This document shows, one piece after another, positions 1 through 7,764 of a DNA stretch of 33,514 nucleotides. The stretch lies in contig JAJEGW010000046.1 in the NCBI GenBank assembly GCA_022819605.1, positions 1-33,514 on the forward strand, read 5' to 3'. Below the pieces are notes generated by a model. That model made no database searches, was not told the DNA's origin, and worked only from the letters and a program-made list of their open reading frames with translations. How positions within the stretch are numbered: position 1 is the stretch's first letter; the number at the start of each line of letters is the position of its first letter. The position numbers were made by a program, and so were the translations under genes. Source of the stretch: Silicimonas sp. (lineage in GTDB: Bacteria; Pseudomonadota; Alphaproteobacteria; Rhodobacterales; Rhodobacteraceae).

Positions 1-170
1 AAGGCGATGGAGAACGTTCCGTGCCGCGTTGACATCGCGGCAACTTTGCGGACCTTGTGCGCTACATTCCCGCCGGCACTCGCACCCTTGCGGTTCAGTT
101 GTTGAATGCACCTGATCCTCTCCCGCGCATAATGCACGGGCAGAACGAAAGCGCAGCACTTTTCCTCCAT
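1..170 (-). CDS. possible partial ORF running off the left edge
   Basis: An open frame on the minus strand starts at an ATG at 170 and stays open for 56 codons to the window edge. It begins MEEKCCAFVLPVHYARERIR and is unusually rich in Cys and Arg. I do not recognise it. No clear ribosome binding site is visible. The plus strand has only a short frame here that stops near 105, so this may be the head of a divergent gene or simply a chance open frame. A short imperfect hairpin lies at 122-140. Confidence 0.2.
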   Translation of the reverse strand, partial: MEEKCCAFVLPVHYARERIRCIQQLNRKGASAGGNVAHKVRKVAAMSTRHGTFSIA

Positions 171-217
171 GCCCTTCAGTAAAGTAAGTAATCCCCCACA
201 AATTCAGAGGAAGGCAC

Positions 218-823
218 ATGTTCTACACACCTGCGGATGGTCACGGACTTCCCCGCAACCCTTTCAAGGCAATCGTGACACCGCGACCGGTTGGCTGGGT
301 CTCGACAAGGGATGTGGATGGAACGGAAAACCTCGCTCCGTACTCTTACTTCAATGCCGTCGCCGACGAACCTCCCCAAGTCATGTTCGCCTCATCTGGC
401 ACAAAGGCCGATCAGGAAGACGCAAAGGACAGCGTCTCAAACATCCGCAGAACAGGCGTCTTCTGCGTAAACATCGTGGAATACGCGATGCGAAACCAGA
501 TGAACGCAACGTCAGGTGTCTATAGCAAGGACGTGGACGAGTTTGAGCATGCCGGGCTGGCCCGTGCACCTTGCCAGACTATTCCATGCTCCCGGGTCGA
601 AGGCGCTCCGGCCGCGCTTGAGTGCAGACTCACGGAAATCTCTCGGCTCAGGGGCGAAGCGAACCGCATGGTGCTCGGCGAGGTGACAGGCATCCACTTG
701 CGCGACGACTGCCTGTCGGACGGATTCTTCGATGTCCTCAAGTACCAGCCGCTGGCAAGGCTGGGCTACCGGGATTATGCGCGGATCACGGAACACTTTG
801 CCATGATCCGACCTTCCGACTGA
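218..823 (+). CDS. flavin reductase-like FMN-binding split-barrel protein
   Basis: This 201-residue cytoplasmic protein has the layout of the flavin reductase-like (DIM6/NTAB) family. The family binds FMN in a split beta-barrel and typically transfers electrons from NAD(P)H to flavin or serves as a flavoprotein. Seen in the sequence: an N-terminal ITPRPVGW-type segment (here IVTPRPVGWVSTRD, about residues 19-32), the NLAPYSYFNAVADEPP stretch that lines the flavin pocket, and a DTVSNI-like segment (DSVSNIRRTGVFCVNIV). Length is normal for the family. The ATG at 218 follows a good AGGAAGG site. The gene stands alone on the plus strand and converges on the DUF1178 gene. The substrate and redox partner cannot be told from sequence. 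Confidence 0.85.
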   Translation: MFYTPADGHGLPRNPFKAIVTPRPVGWVSTRDVDGTENLAPYSYFNAVADEPPQVMFASSGTKADQEDAKDSVSNIRRTGVFCVNIVEYAMRNQMNATSGVYSKDVDEFEHAGLARAPCQTIPCSRVEGAPAALECRLTEISRLRGEANRMVLGEVTGIHLRDDCLSDGFFDVLKYQPLARLGYRDYARITEHFAMIRPSD

Positions 824-869
824 ACAGAAGCGCCTTCGGGCGACTCCGATCGCTTGCGTATCGCCAGAT

Positions 870-1322
870 TCAGTTGGTCTTCTGTCTCGGGATGAACGGC
901 AATGGAAGGGCCGGCACTCCGTCCTCGATCAGTTTCTGGGCCTCGTCGGACCGCGCTTCTCCGTGAATCGACCGTTGCGGCGTCGTGCCCTCGTGCATCG
1001 CACGCGCCTCCTTCACGAAACGGTCACCGACATAGTCCGAGTTCTCCTCCACATAGGCCTTCAACTTGCGGATTGCGTCGGCAATTTCAGGGTCAGTCCC
1101 CGTCGCCATGGATTTCGGCGTCTCGTCCTGCACCTCTTTCTTGACCGCCTTCTTGCGAGAGGCGCGCACCGGCGGTGCCATCAGGTCCTTGGAGATGTCG
1201 GCGCTGTCGCATTCCGGACAAGTCACATGGCCAGCCGAAACGAGATCAGTGAATTTCTCGCTCGAGGCAAACCAGCTCTCGAAGCCGTGGCCATTGGCGC
1301 ATTTGAGCGCGAACCGGATCAT
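870..1322 (-). CDS. DUF1178 family zinc-ribbon-like protein
   Basis: A 150-residue cytoplasmic protein of the DUF1178 family, whose function is unknown. It opens with MIRFALKCANGHGFESWF, followed at residues 36-39 by a CPEC pair; with C8 and H12 this gives a likely small zinc-binding ribbon. A lysine-rich linker (SRKKAVKKE) leads to a helical C-terminal half with the KEARAMHEGTTPQRSIHGEA segment typical of the family. The ATG at 1322 is preceded by AAGGAGA at ideal spacing, so the start is secure. It lies 65 bases downstream of the nudix gene on the same strand and may be cotranscribed with it. Confidence 0.88.
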   Translation of the reverse strand: MIRFALKCANGHGFESWFASSEKFTDLVSAGHVTCPECDSADISKDLMAPPVRASRKKAVKKEVQDETPKSMATGTDPEIADAIRKLKAYVEENSDYVGDRFVKEARAMHEGTTPQRSIHGEARSDEAQKLIEDGVPALPLPFIPRQKTN

Positions 1323-1387
1323 GAAATCTCCTTACCGCGTCAATCTTGCTACGCTTGCCGGGAGCAATTGGCAATGCAAGAGCCGAA

Positions 1388-1870
1388 TTACACGTTCGCT
1401 GGATCGAAGCGCCTTATGATCGCGGCCAGTTCGGGTTCGCTTACAAGTTCTGCCGCCTTGGCCAGCGAAAACCACTTCCGCTTCCGCTGGGAAGCTTCGG
1501 GGAAGTCCCGACGCAGCTTCTTGACGCGCATAGGGAAGATGGCGACCACGCAGGGTGCAACCTGCCTTGCCGTGAAAGTCTTGTCGTAGCTGAAGATTCC
1601 GAGGCATGTCGCCTTTGCCTTGCCTTCAACACCAGCCTCTTCCCAGGCTTCCGCAACGGCGGCATTCACAGGTGTAGCGCGATCCTGTGGCCAGCCCTTC
1701 GGAATGATCCATCGCTTTCGGCGCCGTGAAGTCACTAGAAGCACCTGAATCTCGTCTCCGCTCCGCCGCCAGCACAATGCACCAAACTGGGTTCGCACCC
1801 CGCGCTTGCCACCGTCGGAAAGCCTGAGCGGGCGTTGTTTTCCGCCTTGGGCGCCCATTTTCCCTGCCAC
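1388..1870 (-). CDS. NUDIX hydrolase (diphosphoinositol/dinucleotide polyphosphate type)
   Basis: A 160-residue NUDIX hydrolase resembling the subfamily that includes DIPP-like enzymes cleaving diphosphoinositol polyphosphates or dinucleoside polyphosphates. The WIIPKGWP entry motif sits at residues 54-61. The NUDIX box begins at G59 and ends EAWEEAGV (74-81), so the metal-binding glutamates E74, E77 and E78 are present. The first Glu and the Arg of the textbook box are both Ala here (A65, A73). The listed start is GTG at 1870; an in-frame ATG at 1858 preceded by AGGGA is an equally good choice. It is in the same strand run as moeB and DUF1178. The substrate is inferred only loosely. Confidence 0.85.
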   Translation of the reverse strand: MAGKMGAQGGKQRPLRLSDGGKRGVRTQFGALCWRRSGDEIQVLLVTSRRRKRWIIPKGWPQDRATPVNAAVAEAWEEAGVEGKAKATCLGIFSYDKTFTARQVAPCVVAIFPMRVKKLRRDFPEASQRKRKWFSLAKAAELVSEPELAAIIRRFDPANV

Positions 1871-1959
1871 TTCAGCTCGATTTGCCCTTAAGGAATGACA
1901 CTAGCACCAACTTCACGTCTTGAGAAGAAGTCAGTTGACCACAAGTTCAAACCAGCACT

Positions 1960-2988
1960 TCAGGCGCAAACCGGGCAATCCGAACGCTTCGAAAGCTTGA
2001 TACTTCGCGTGTCCCCATAGAGCGCGTCGTAGATGAGCATGCGGCCCCGCAGCGTCTCGCCCGCCGCGGAAATTTCCTTGATCGCTTCCACCGCCATCAT
2101 CGTTCCCAAGACTCCCGGCAACGGACCAAGAACACCGGCTTCTGCGCAGCTCGGCGCCAATCCCGGAGCGGCAGGTTCAGGAAAAACGCATGCATAACAA
2201 GGCCCTCCGCGTGCGGGATCAAACACGCTGACCTGTCCTTCCCATTGCGCGATTGCACCCGAAATCAACGGAATCCTTCCTTTCACGGCAAATTCGTTGA
2301 CCAAGTATCGGGTTTCCACGTCATCCGTGCCGTCCAGGACCAGATCGTAGTCCGCGAAAAGATCGGCAGCGATCTCGCGGGTCAACCGCCGGTGGTAGGG
2401 GCGGATGCTGACGAAGGGATTCTGGTCGGCCATTGCCTTCTGCGCAGAAAACACCTTGGGCATGCCAATTCGCGCGTCTGCATGGATCACCTGGCGCTGA
2501 AGATTCGAATTCTCGACCGTGTCGCCATCGATGACACCGATCGTGCCAACGCCAGCAGCTGCCAGGTATTGAAGGACCGGCGCACCCAGGCCGCCGGCAC
2601 CTACGACAAGAACTCGGGCCTCCTTCAATCGTTTCTGACCGGTTCCACCGATTTCGCGAAGCGCAATGTGACGCGCGTTTCGCTCAACTTCGGCGGTCGA
2701 AGCGCTGGCACCCGCCCCGACTTGGTTCTCTGGGCGAACACGGCCCCTAAGGTGGCACAAGACACGCCAATATCCCCAAACCGCCGCTGCCAGCACCCCT
2801 ACTGCAAGCCACGCGATCGCAGACCCGCCCGTGGCTTCGCGCAGTGAATTGCCCGCCGGGAGCACAAGCTGCATCGAAAGCACAGCGAGGTAGAGAACCG
2901 CGATCAGGACAAGACGAACGCGCGTGGGAACCTGAAGGAGGCGCCCTGCGAACCAGATCGCCACGGCCAGGGCAAGGACCAGCACCAT
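1960..2988 (-). CDS. moeB: membrane-anchored ThiF/MoeB/HesA family adenylyltransferase
   Basis: A 342-residue E1-like enzyme that adenylates the C-terminal Gly-Gly of a small sulfur-carrier protein (MoaD or ThiS type) with ATP. Residues 1-75 contain about three hydrophobic segments (roughly 1-18, 23-44, 54-75), so the catalytic part is probably tethered to the inner membrane on the cytoplasmic side. The E1 fold follows: GAGGLG at about 130-135, IDGDTVENSNLQRQV, and DGTDD at about 219. C264/C267 and C338/C341 form the usual zinc site, and SCAEAGVLGPLPGVLG carries C281. Its ATG shares one base with the dut stop (TGATG), implying coupled translation. The carrier partner (MoaD, ThiS or another) cannot be decided, so the symbol is provisional. 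Confidence 0.85.
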   Translation of the reverse strand: MVLVLALAVAIWFAGRLLQVPTRVRLVLIAVLYLAVLSMQLVLPAGNSLREATGGSAIAWLAVGVLAAAVWGYWRVLCHLRGRVRPENQVGAGASASTAEVERNARHIALREIGGTGQKRLKEARVLVVGAGGLGAPVLQYLAAAGVGTIGVIDGDTVENSNLQRQVIHADARIGMPKVFSAQKAMADQNPFVSIRPYHRRLTREIAADLFADYDLVLDGTDDVETRYLVNEFAVKGRIPLISGAIAQWEGQVSVFDPARGGPCYACVFPEPAAPGLAPSCAEAGVLGPLPGVLGTMMAVEAIKEISAAGETLRGRMLIYDALYGDTRSIKLSKRSDCPVCA

Positions 2989-3452
2989 CAGTCGCGCCCC
3001 GTCGAACCGAATCCGCCCGCGCCCCGAACCGTGTCCGGAAGCGACTCAACAACTTCAAAGCTGGCCCGTACCACGGGCGCCAGAACCGCTTGGGCAATGC
3101 GTTGACCGTGCTCGACAACAACCGGGTCGGTACCGAGGTTAATCAATATCACGCCCAAGGGACCCCTGTAGTCGCTGTCAATCGTGCCGGGCGCATTCGC
3201 CAGGCTCAGCCCGTCCCTCAGCGCAAGGCCCGAACGGGGACGGATCTGCATTTCGAATCCATCGGGTATCCCGACATGCAGGCCGGTCGGCACCAGCCGC
3301 CGTTCGCCTGGCGCGAGCTCGATTCCCGAACGGTCCGCTTTCGGCAGGTTTGCCCGAAGATCGGCGCCAACTGCACCCGGTGACTCGTAGGCCGGAAGCG
3401 GGAGACTCCGATCCGCGCCTTCGGCCCAAGTCATGGCGATCTCGGCTTTCAT
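2988..3452 (-). CDS. dut: deoxyuridine 5'-triphosphate nucleotidohydrolase
   Basis: Trimeric dUTPase of 154 residues, hydrolysing dUTP to dUMP and PPi. This keeps uracil out of DNA and feeds thymidylate synthesis. All five family motifs are visible in order: [11 protein letters not shown] (motif 1), RPRSGLA (2), GTIDSDYRG with the catalytic Asp and the substrate Tyr (3), GQRIAQ (4), and the glycine-rich [10 protein letters not shown] tail (5). Length is normal. The ATG at 3452 overlaps the coaBC stop as ATGA, and the dut stop overlaps the next start, so coaBC-dut-moeB is a tightly coupled unit. Coupling of coaBC and dut is common in bacteria. Confidence 0.97.
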   Translation of the reverse strand: MKAEIAMTWAEGADRSLPLPAYESPGAVGADLRANLPKADRSGIELAPGERRLVPTGLHVGIPDGFEMQIRPRSGLALRDGLSLANAPGTIDSDYRGPLGVILINLGTDPVVVEHGQRIAQAVLAPVVRASFEVVESLPDTVRGAGGFGSTGRD

Positions 3453-4645
3453 GTAATCGCGTCGGCGATCCGCTGCGCGAGTCTGCGGGCCACATGCTCC
3501 TTTGATGCCCGCGGCCAGACTTCCTCGCCCGCCCGATCAATTACGGTCACCGCGTTCTCGTCACCTCCCATGATGCCCGTCTCCGGCGAAACGTCATTGG
3601 CAACGATCCAGTCGCACTTCTTGCGCTTGAGCTTTGCCCTGGCGTTTCCGATCACGTTTTCGGTCTCTGCTGCAAAGCCCACGACCAGCCCCGGTCGATC
3701 TTTCCGCAAGCGCGACACCGTCGCGAGGATATCGGGGTTTGGGGCCAGACTGAGATTCAGGCCCGAATCGGAGCCCCGCTTCTTGATCTTTGATCCGGAT
3801 TCCGCCTCAACGTGCCAATCCGCCACCGCCGCCGCGAACACCGCCACATCCGCAGGAAGTGCAGCCTTGACGGCTTCAAGCATCTGGCAGGCCGTCTCAA
3901 CGCGCACCACTGCAACGCCCTGAGGCGGCGACTCGGAAGCCGGGCCGGTCACGAACGTGACCTTGGCCCCAAGCCCAGCAAGCGCTGCGGCAATTGCCGA
4001 ACCCTGAGCGCCGGAAGAACGGTTGGCAATATACCTGACGGGATCGATGGGTTCATGCGTTGGCCCCGACGTGACAACTGCATGCCTGCCGGAAAGTGCA
4101 CCGGTACCAAGCTGCGCAACGATGGCGTCAACAATCTCGTCGGGTTCTGCCATGCGCCCGGGGCCATACTCTCCGCATGCCATTTCCCCCTCGGCCGGTC
4201 CGACGCGGGCGACGCCGTCGCCCTCAAGTAAGGCCATGTTTCGCTGATTTGCCGGGTGTAGCCACATGCGCATGTTCATGGCTGGAGCGATCAGGACCGG
4301 CGTGTCGGTCGCCATCAAGAGCGTTGACGCCAGATCATCGGCATGCCCGCCGACCATCTTGGCAGCGAGATCGGCCGTGGCGGGCGCGATGACCAGGATG
4401 TCCGCACTGCGCGACAATTCAATATGGCCCATCTCGGCCTCGTCGGTCAGGTCGAATAGATCGGTATAGACCTTCTCGCCCGCGAGTGCGGACGCCGAGA
4501 GCGGCGTGATGAATTCCATTGCCGCGCGTGTCAGCACCGGAGTCACCGCCCCTCCGGCCTTGCGAACCTGGCGGATCAGCTCCAGCGATTTGTAAGCGGC
4601 GATTCCGCCGCCCACGATCAGGAGAACGCGCTTCCCGTCCAGCAT
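3449..4645 (-). CDS. coaBC: bifunctional phosphopantothenoylcysteine decarboxylase/phosphopantothenate-cysteine ligase
   Basis: A 398-residue bifunctional enzyme of coenzyme A synthesis. The CoaB half joins cysteine to 4'-phosphopantothenate using CTP, and the CoaC half decarboxylates the product with FMN. The N-terminal CoaC domain shows the catalytic His (H74 in GHIELSR), PAMNMRMW at about 121-128, and the substrate-clamp Cys (C157 in [10 protein letters not shown]). The CoaB domain starts near residue 185 with [22 protein letters not shown] and contains AAAVADW and the KIKK lysines. Length is typical. The ATG is preceded by AAGGAG. It heads the coaBC-dut-moeB run. Confidence 0.97.
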   Translation of the reverse strand: MLDGKRVLLIVGGGIAAYKSLELIRQVRKAGGAVTPVLTRAAMEFITPLSASALAGEKVYTDLFDLTDEAEMGHIELSRSADILVIAPATADLAAKMVGGHADDLASTLLMATDTPVLIAPAMNMRMWLHPANQRNMALLEGDGVARVGPAEGEMACGEYGPGRMAEPDEIVDAIVAQLGTGALSGRHAVVTSGPTHEPIDPVRYIANRSSGAQGSAIAAALAGLGAKVTFVTGPASESPPQGVAVVRVETACQMLEAVKAALPADVAVFAAAVADWHVEAESGSKIKKRGSDSGLNLSLAPNPDILATVSRLRKDRPGLVVGFAAETENVIGNARAKLKRKKCDWIVANDVSPETGIMGGDENAVTVIDRAGEEVWPRASKEHVARRLAQRIADAIT

Positions 4646-4675
4646 GTCATGCCGCTCCTTGGGTTGTCACAAGTG

Positions 4676-4918
4676 TTAAGTTCCAGAAATGCAATGAGCA
4701 AGACATTGCGCATCCGGCACGGGTTGCCTGGTTCCATGCACATTTGCCCGAAGACATGCCGAACCGTGCCGCGACAGTGATGTCCGCCGCGATCCAGCGT
4801 CTTTCGGCACTTGTGCCCGCCGCCCGCCTAGATCTTTGAAGCAGCCGGGAAGGACCTGTAGATCCACGTCCTGCATCCGGCGAATTGCTTCATGCAGGAA
4901 TTCCAACGACGTCGCCAT
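4676..4918 (-). CDS. small unrecognised ORF between gshB and coaBC
   Basis: An 80-codon minus-strand frame fills most of the 311-base space between gshB and coaBC. A GGAGG site lies about 10 bases before its ATG, and the first 30 residues (starting MATSLEFLHEAIRRMQDVDL) look like an amphipathic helix. The rest is rich in Arg, Ser and Cys and does not look folded. Either the frame is real and short, or it is the head of a small gene that has frameshifted after about codon 30. I know no family for it. The same-strand position is compatible with a gshB-to-coaBC transcript. Nothing else recognisable lies in 4646-4956. Confidence 0.3.
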   Translation of the reverse strand: MATSLEFLHEAIRRMQDVDLQVLPGCFKDLGGRRAQVPKDAGSRRTSLSRHGSACLRANVHGTRQPVPDAQCLAHCISGT

Positions 4919-4956
4919 CTGGCAAGGGCCTCCTGCGCTGCCCGGCTGAACGGTTC

Positions 4957-5892
4957 CTAGCCGGCGAGGCGCGCGTCGATGGCGTCCCAGATGATACCGG
5001 CGACGTTGATGCCATCGAACCGCTCAAGCTCCTGAATGCCGGTGGGCGAGGTCACGTTGATCTCCGTCAGGTAATCGCCAATGACATCGATTCCCACGAA
5101 GATCTGCCCTTTCTCGCGCAGCAGTGGCCCGATGGAATCGCATATATCGCGGTCACGCGCGGTCAGGCTGACCTTTTCAGCCCGGCCACCCACATGGAGA
5201 TTCGAGCGCGTCTCGCCTTCGGGCGGGATGCGGTTGATTGCACCCACAGGCTCCCCGTCGACCAGGATGATGCGCTTGTCGCCGTTCGTCACTTCCGGAA
5301 GGAATTTCTGGGCAATCAGGGGTTCGCGCGATGCAGCGGCAAACATTTCATGCAGCGAGGCAAGGTTACGGTCATCACGTGTCAGGTGGAATATCCCCGC
5401 TCCGCCATTGCCATAGAGCGGCTTGAGAATGATTTCTCCATGTCGTGCCGCAAATTCGCGAATTGCATCCAGGCGACGCGCGATCATCGTCGGCGGTGTC
5501 AGATCCGGAAACTGAAGCACGAGCAGCTTTTCCGGAAAGTTCCTTACCCAGAACGGGTCGTTGACCACGAGCGTGGTCGGCACCAGTTCGAGCAGGTGCG
5601 TGGTCGTGATGTAGCCGGTGTCGAAAGGCGGGTCCTGGCGGAGCCAGATCACGTCGAACCTGTGCAGCGGCGCAACGGTCTCCTCTCCAATACGGAAATG
5701 GTCGCCCTTCACACGACGCACTTCCAGCGGCCAGCCGCGCGCCGCAACTTGCCCGTCCTCCCAAATGAGACTGTCCGGATGATAGTGGAACAGTTCCGCA
5801 CCCCGGGCCTGAGCCTCTTCCGCCAGCCGGAACGTCGAGTCGGCCTCTATGTCAATCGGGCCGATGGGATCCATTTGTATCGCGACTTTCAT
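4957..5892 (-). CDS. gshB: glutathione synthetase
   Basis: Glutathione synthetase of 311 residues from the preferred start. It ligates glycine to gamma-glutamylcysteine with ATP in the cytoplasm. It opens [20 protein letters not shown], closely matching the family start, and contains the [13 protein letters not shown] loop. The ATP-grasp lobes follow, with [16 protein letters not shown] as nucleotide-binding loop and [21 protein letters not shown] supplying metal ligands near the C-terminus. An upstream TTG at 5907 is in frame, but the ATG at 5892 is preceded by AGCGAGG and fits homologues better. In Rhodobacterales this gene usually follows rsmI and yraN; here both are displaced (see findings). 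Confidence 0.96.
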   Translation of the reverse strand: MKVAIQMDPIGPIDIEADSTFRLAEEAQARGAELFHYHPDSLIWEDGQVAARGWPLEVRRVKGDHFRIGEETVAPLHRFDVIWLRQDPPFDTGYITTTHLLELVPTTLVVNDPFWVRNFPEKLLVLQFPDLTPPTMIARRLDAIREFAARHGEIILKPLYGNGGAGIFHLTRDDRNLASLHEMFAAASREPLIAQKFLPEVTNGDKRIILVDGEPVGAINRIPPEGETRSNLHVGGRAEKVSLTARDRDICDSIGPLLREKGQIFVGIDVIGDYLTEINVTSPTGIQELERFDGINVAGIIWDAIDARLAG

Positions 5893-6256
5893 TCGCACCT
5901 CGCTCAAGCTTTCTGGCCCAAGGCGACAAGAGCATCAATGGCTGTCATGCAAGAGTCGACCCAATCATGCCGCCCTGCCCTAAAGCTCCGGTCCCCTTCC
6001 GACCAACATTCGCGGCAGGGCAGCCCCGTGGCCCATTGCCGCTGCCGGCTCGGGAATGGCCTGCCCTTGCACAAGAGGTCGCCATCCGAACGACGTGGGG
6101 CCTAGTGAGTGGAAGACCATGTTCTAAGTTGACGCTTGAACTGGATACGTTGCGCGACCCGCCTGAACTGGATCTTTGTGCCGGCAGGGCGTGACACTGC
6201 CTCTACGATGCCAAAGTCATTGGAAACACATTCAATTCGACACGTAGAGGAGGATG
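5893..6256. other. gene-poor stretch upstream of gshB with transposon-end-like repeats
   Basis: I see no convincing gene between gshB and the 23-bp repeat array. In particular there is no trace of a YraN-like endonuclease frame, which is the usual neighbour of gshB in this group. The decamer TGAACTGGAT occurs at 6136-6145 and again at 6163-6172, 27 bases apart. An 8-bp inverted repeat (CCTCTACG at 6200-6207, CGTAGAGG at 6243-6250) sits immediately before the array. These short repeats look like decayed transposon ends, but none is diagnostic. Confidence 0.4.
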
Positions 6257-6348
6257 TAATGAGCAATTGGTGGGTCCTCTAATGAGCAAATGGTGACATT
6301 TCTAATCGACAACTCGTGATGGTTCTAATGCACAACTCGCGAAAGGGC
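6257..6348. repeat. four tandem 23-bp degenerate repeats, probable remnant of an IS21-like element end
   Basis: Four consecutive units begin with TAAT at 6257, 6280, 6303 and 6326, an exact 23-base period. Each continues with a variant of (G)AGCAA or (G/C)ACAAC, then a (T/C)(T/G)G(T/C)GA-like core. Units 1 and 2 share TAATGAGCAA, while units 3 and 4 share ACAACTCG. Multiple internal repeats of about 20 bp are a known feature of IS21-family ends, so I infer an isolated element end whose transposase genes are gone. The repeats lie just upstream of the disrupted ATPase gene. A regulatory array for that gene is the alternative. Confidence 0.5.
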
Positions 6349-6419
6349 AGCAGGCCACTCGGCAAGATGCCTCGCGTGGCATGCCGCCTACCGAACGCTC
6401 GGAAAGAGAACTCCGACCC

Positions 6420-7706
6420 ATGGGTGACACAGACGCATACCTGCCAAGACATCTCATGTCGGAGCTCGAGGACGCAGTCGCATCAGCCCGAGTTGTCAAC
6501 ATCATAGGTCCAAGACAAGCTGGCAAGACCACGCTTGTGCGAGACCTGTTCGGTCAGGGCCATTTCGTGACGCTGGATGACACTGCCGTTCTGGCCGCCA
6601 TCGACGCAGACCCCGAAGGTCAGCTCACAAGCCTCACGAAGGAACTGGACGGTGCCCCGCTCATCATTGATGAGGCTCAACGATCAACGAACCTTGCCTT
6701 GGCCATCAAGAAAACGGTCGATATCAACCGCCGGTAGGACCAATTCGTCCTCACTGGCTCCTCAAGCGTCTTCACCAACATGGATGTCGCAGACTCGCTT
6801 GCCGGAAGGATGCGAACGCTCAAACTCTGGCCACTGTCCGCCGCCGAAATCAAGACGGCGCCGGTCAATCGCCTGATGGATTGGGCGACGCAAAAGACAC
6901 CCTCGCTCGCCCAGATAGCTGATCCTGAACCGGTGGGCAGACGCGGCTACATTGATCTCATTTTGTCAGGCGGATTCCCAGAGACCAGAGCCCTGCCCCA
7001 AAGATCGCGGCAGCGCCAATGCCGGGACTATGTCGATGCGGTCGTTGACCGGGATGTTGCAGACATCATGCCCATCCGAAATCCGGACGCCTTGCGCATC
7101 ATGATCGACCAGGTGGCTGCCCGGACAGCACAGGAGACCAGCACGTCCGAGCTTGAAAGACTGACCAAGCTGCAGCGCGTCACGGCCGAGCAGCACCTTG
7201 ATGTCCTCATCCGCCTGTCGATGGTGACCAGGCTTGGCGCCTGGACTTCCGGAGAGCCCAAGCGGGAAGTCAAGCAGCCAAAATTCCACTTCGTGGATAC
7301 AATGATAGCCTGTGCATTGCGCCGCATCACCGACGCGATCTTTGCCATCGGCAATTCCCCGCAGACCTTGGGTGGATTGCTTGAAAGCTTTGTCGTCGGC
7401 GAGTTGCAGCGCGCCCTGCCGATGCAAAATGCCGACTATCGGCTATATCATTGGCGCAATGCTGATCAGCGCGAGATCGACATTCTGGTCGACGGCGGAA
7501 GCCACTTGGTCAACATTGAGATCAAGGCGTCTGCTTCCGTCACCGGCGCGGACTTCAAGCATCTCAAGTGGCTTGCCAAGTAAGATCCTGGTCACAGCAG
7601 AACGTGCACGGGAATCGTCTTCTATCTTGGGCAGGAAAAGCTCACTTTCGGGAGCCGGACATTTGCCCTTCCCGTGAGCAGCCTCTGGAGCAGTATCGAC
7701 GCGTAG
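6420..7706 (+). pseudogene. AAA ATPase with DUF4143 domain, broken by two in-frame stop codons
   Basis: The frame encodes a typical P-loop ATPase/DUF4143 protein of about 428 codons. Walker A GPRQAGKTT is at codons 30-38 and Walker B LIIDEAQR at about 80-87. LTGSSSVF follows, then DSLAGRMRTLKLWPLS, and a C-terminal DUF4143 part with LESFVVGELQRALP and the nuclease-like REIDILVDGG...NIEIKAS. A TAG at 6735-6737 (codon 106) and a TAA at 7581-7583 (codon 388) interrupt it. The reading frame is unchanged across both, and the expected C-terminus GIVFYLGQEKLTFG...LPVSSLW continues to a TAG at 7704. ATG at 6420 fits homologues better than the upstream ATG at 6381. These proteins are of uncertain function and often mobile or toxin-antitoxin-like. 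It converges on the GH116 gene 58 bases away. Confidence 0.85.
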
Positions 7707-7764
7707 AGCGATGCAATCAACTTTCGGGAAAGGTCCATTCTGGTCCAGTGGCACGACAGCGCGG

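Noticed and set aside
827-845. CGCC-TTCG-GGCG hairpin after the flavin reductase gene as a terminator
   Set aside because: The stem is only four base pairs and no U-tract follows on either strand.
4885-6105. 406-codon plus-strand frame opposite gshB
   Set aside because: It is antisense to a well-conserved glutathione synthetase and has no recognisable domain.
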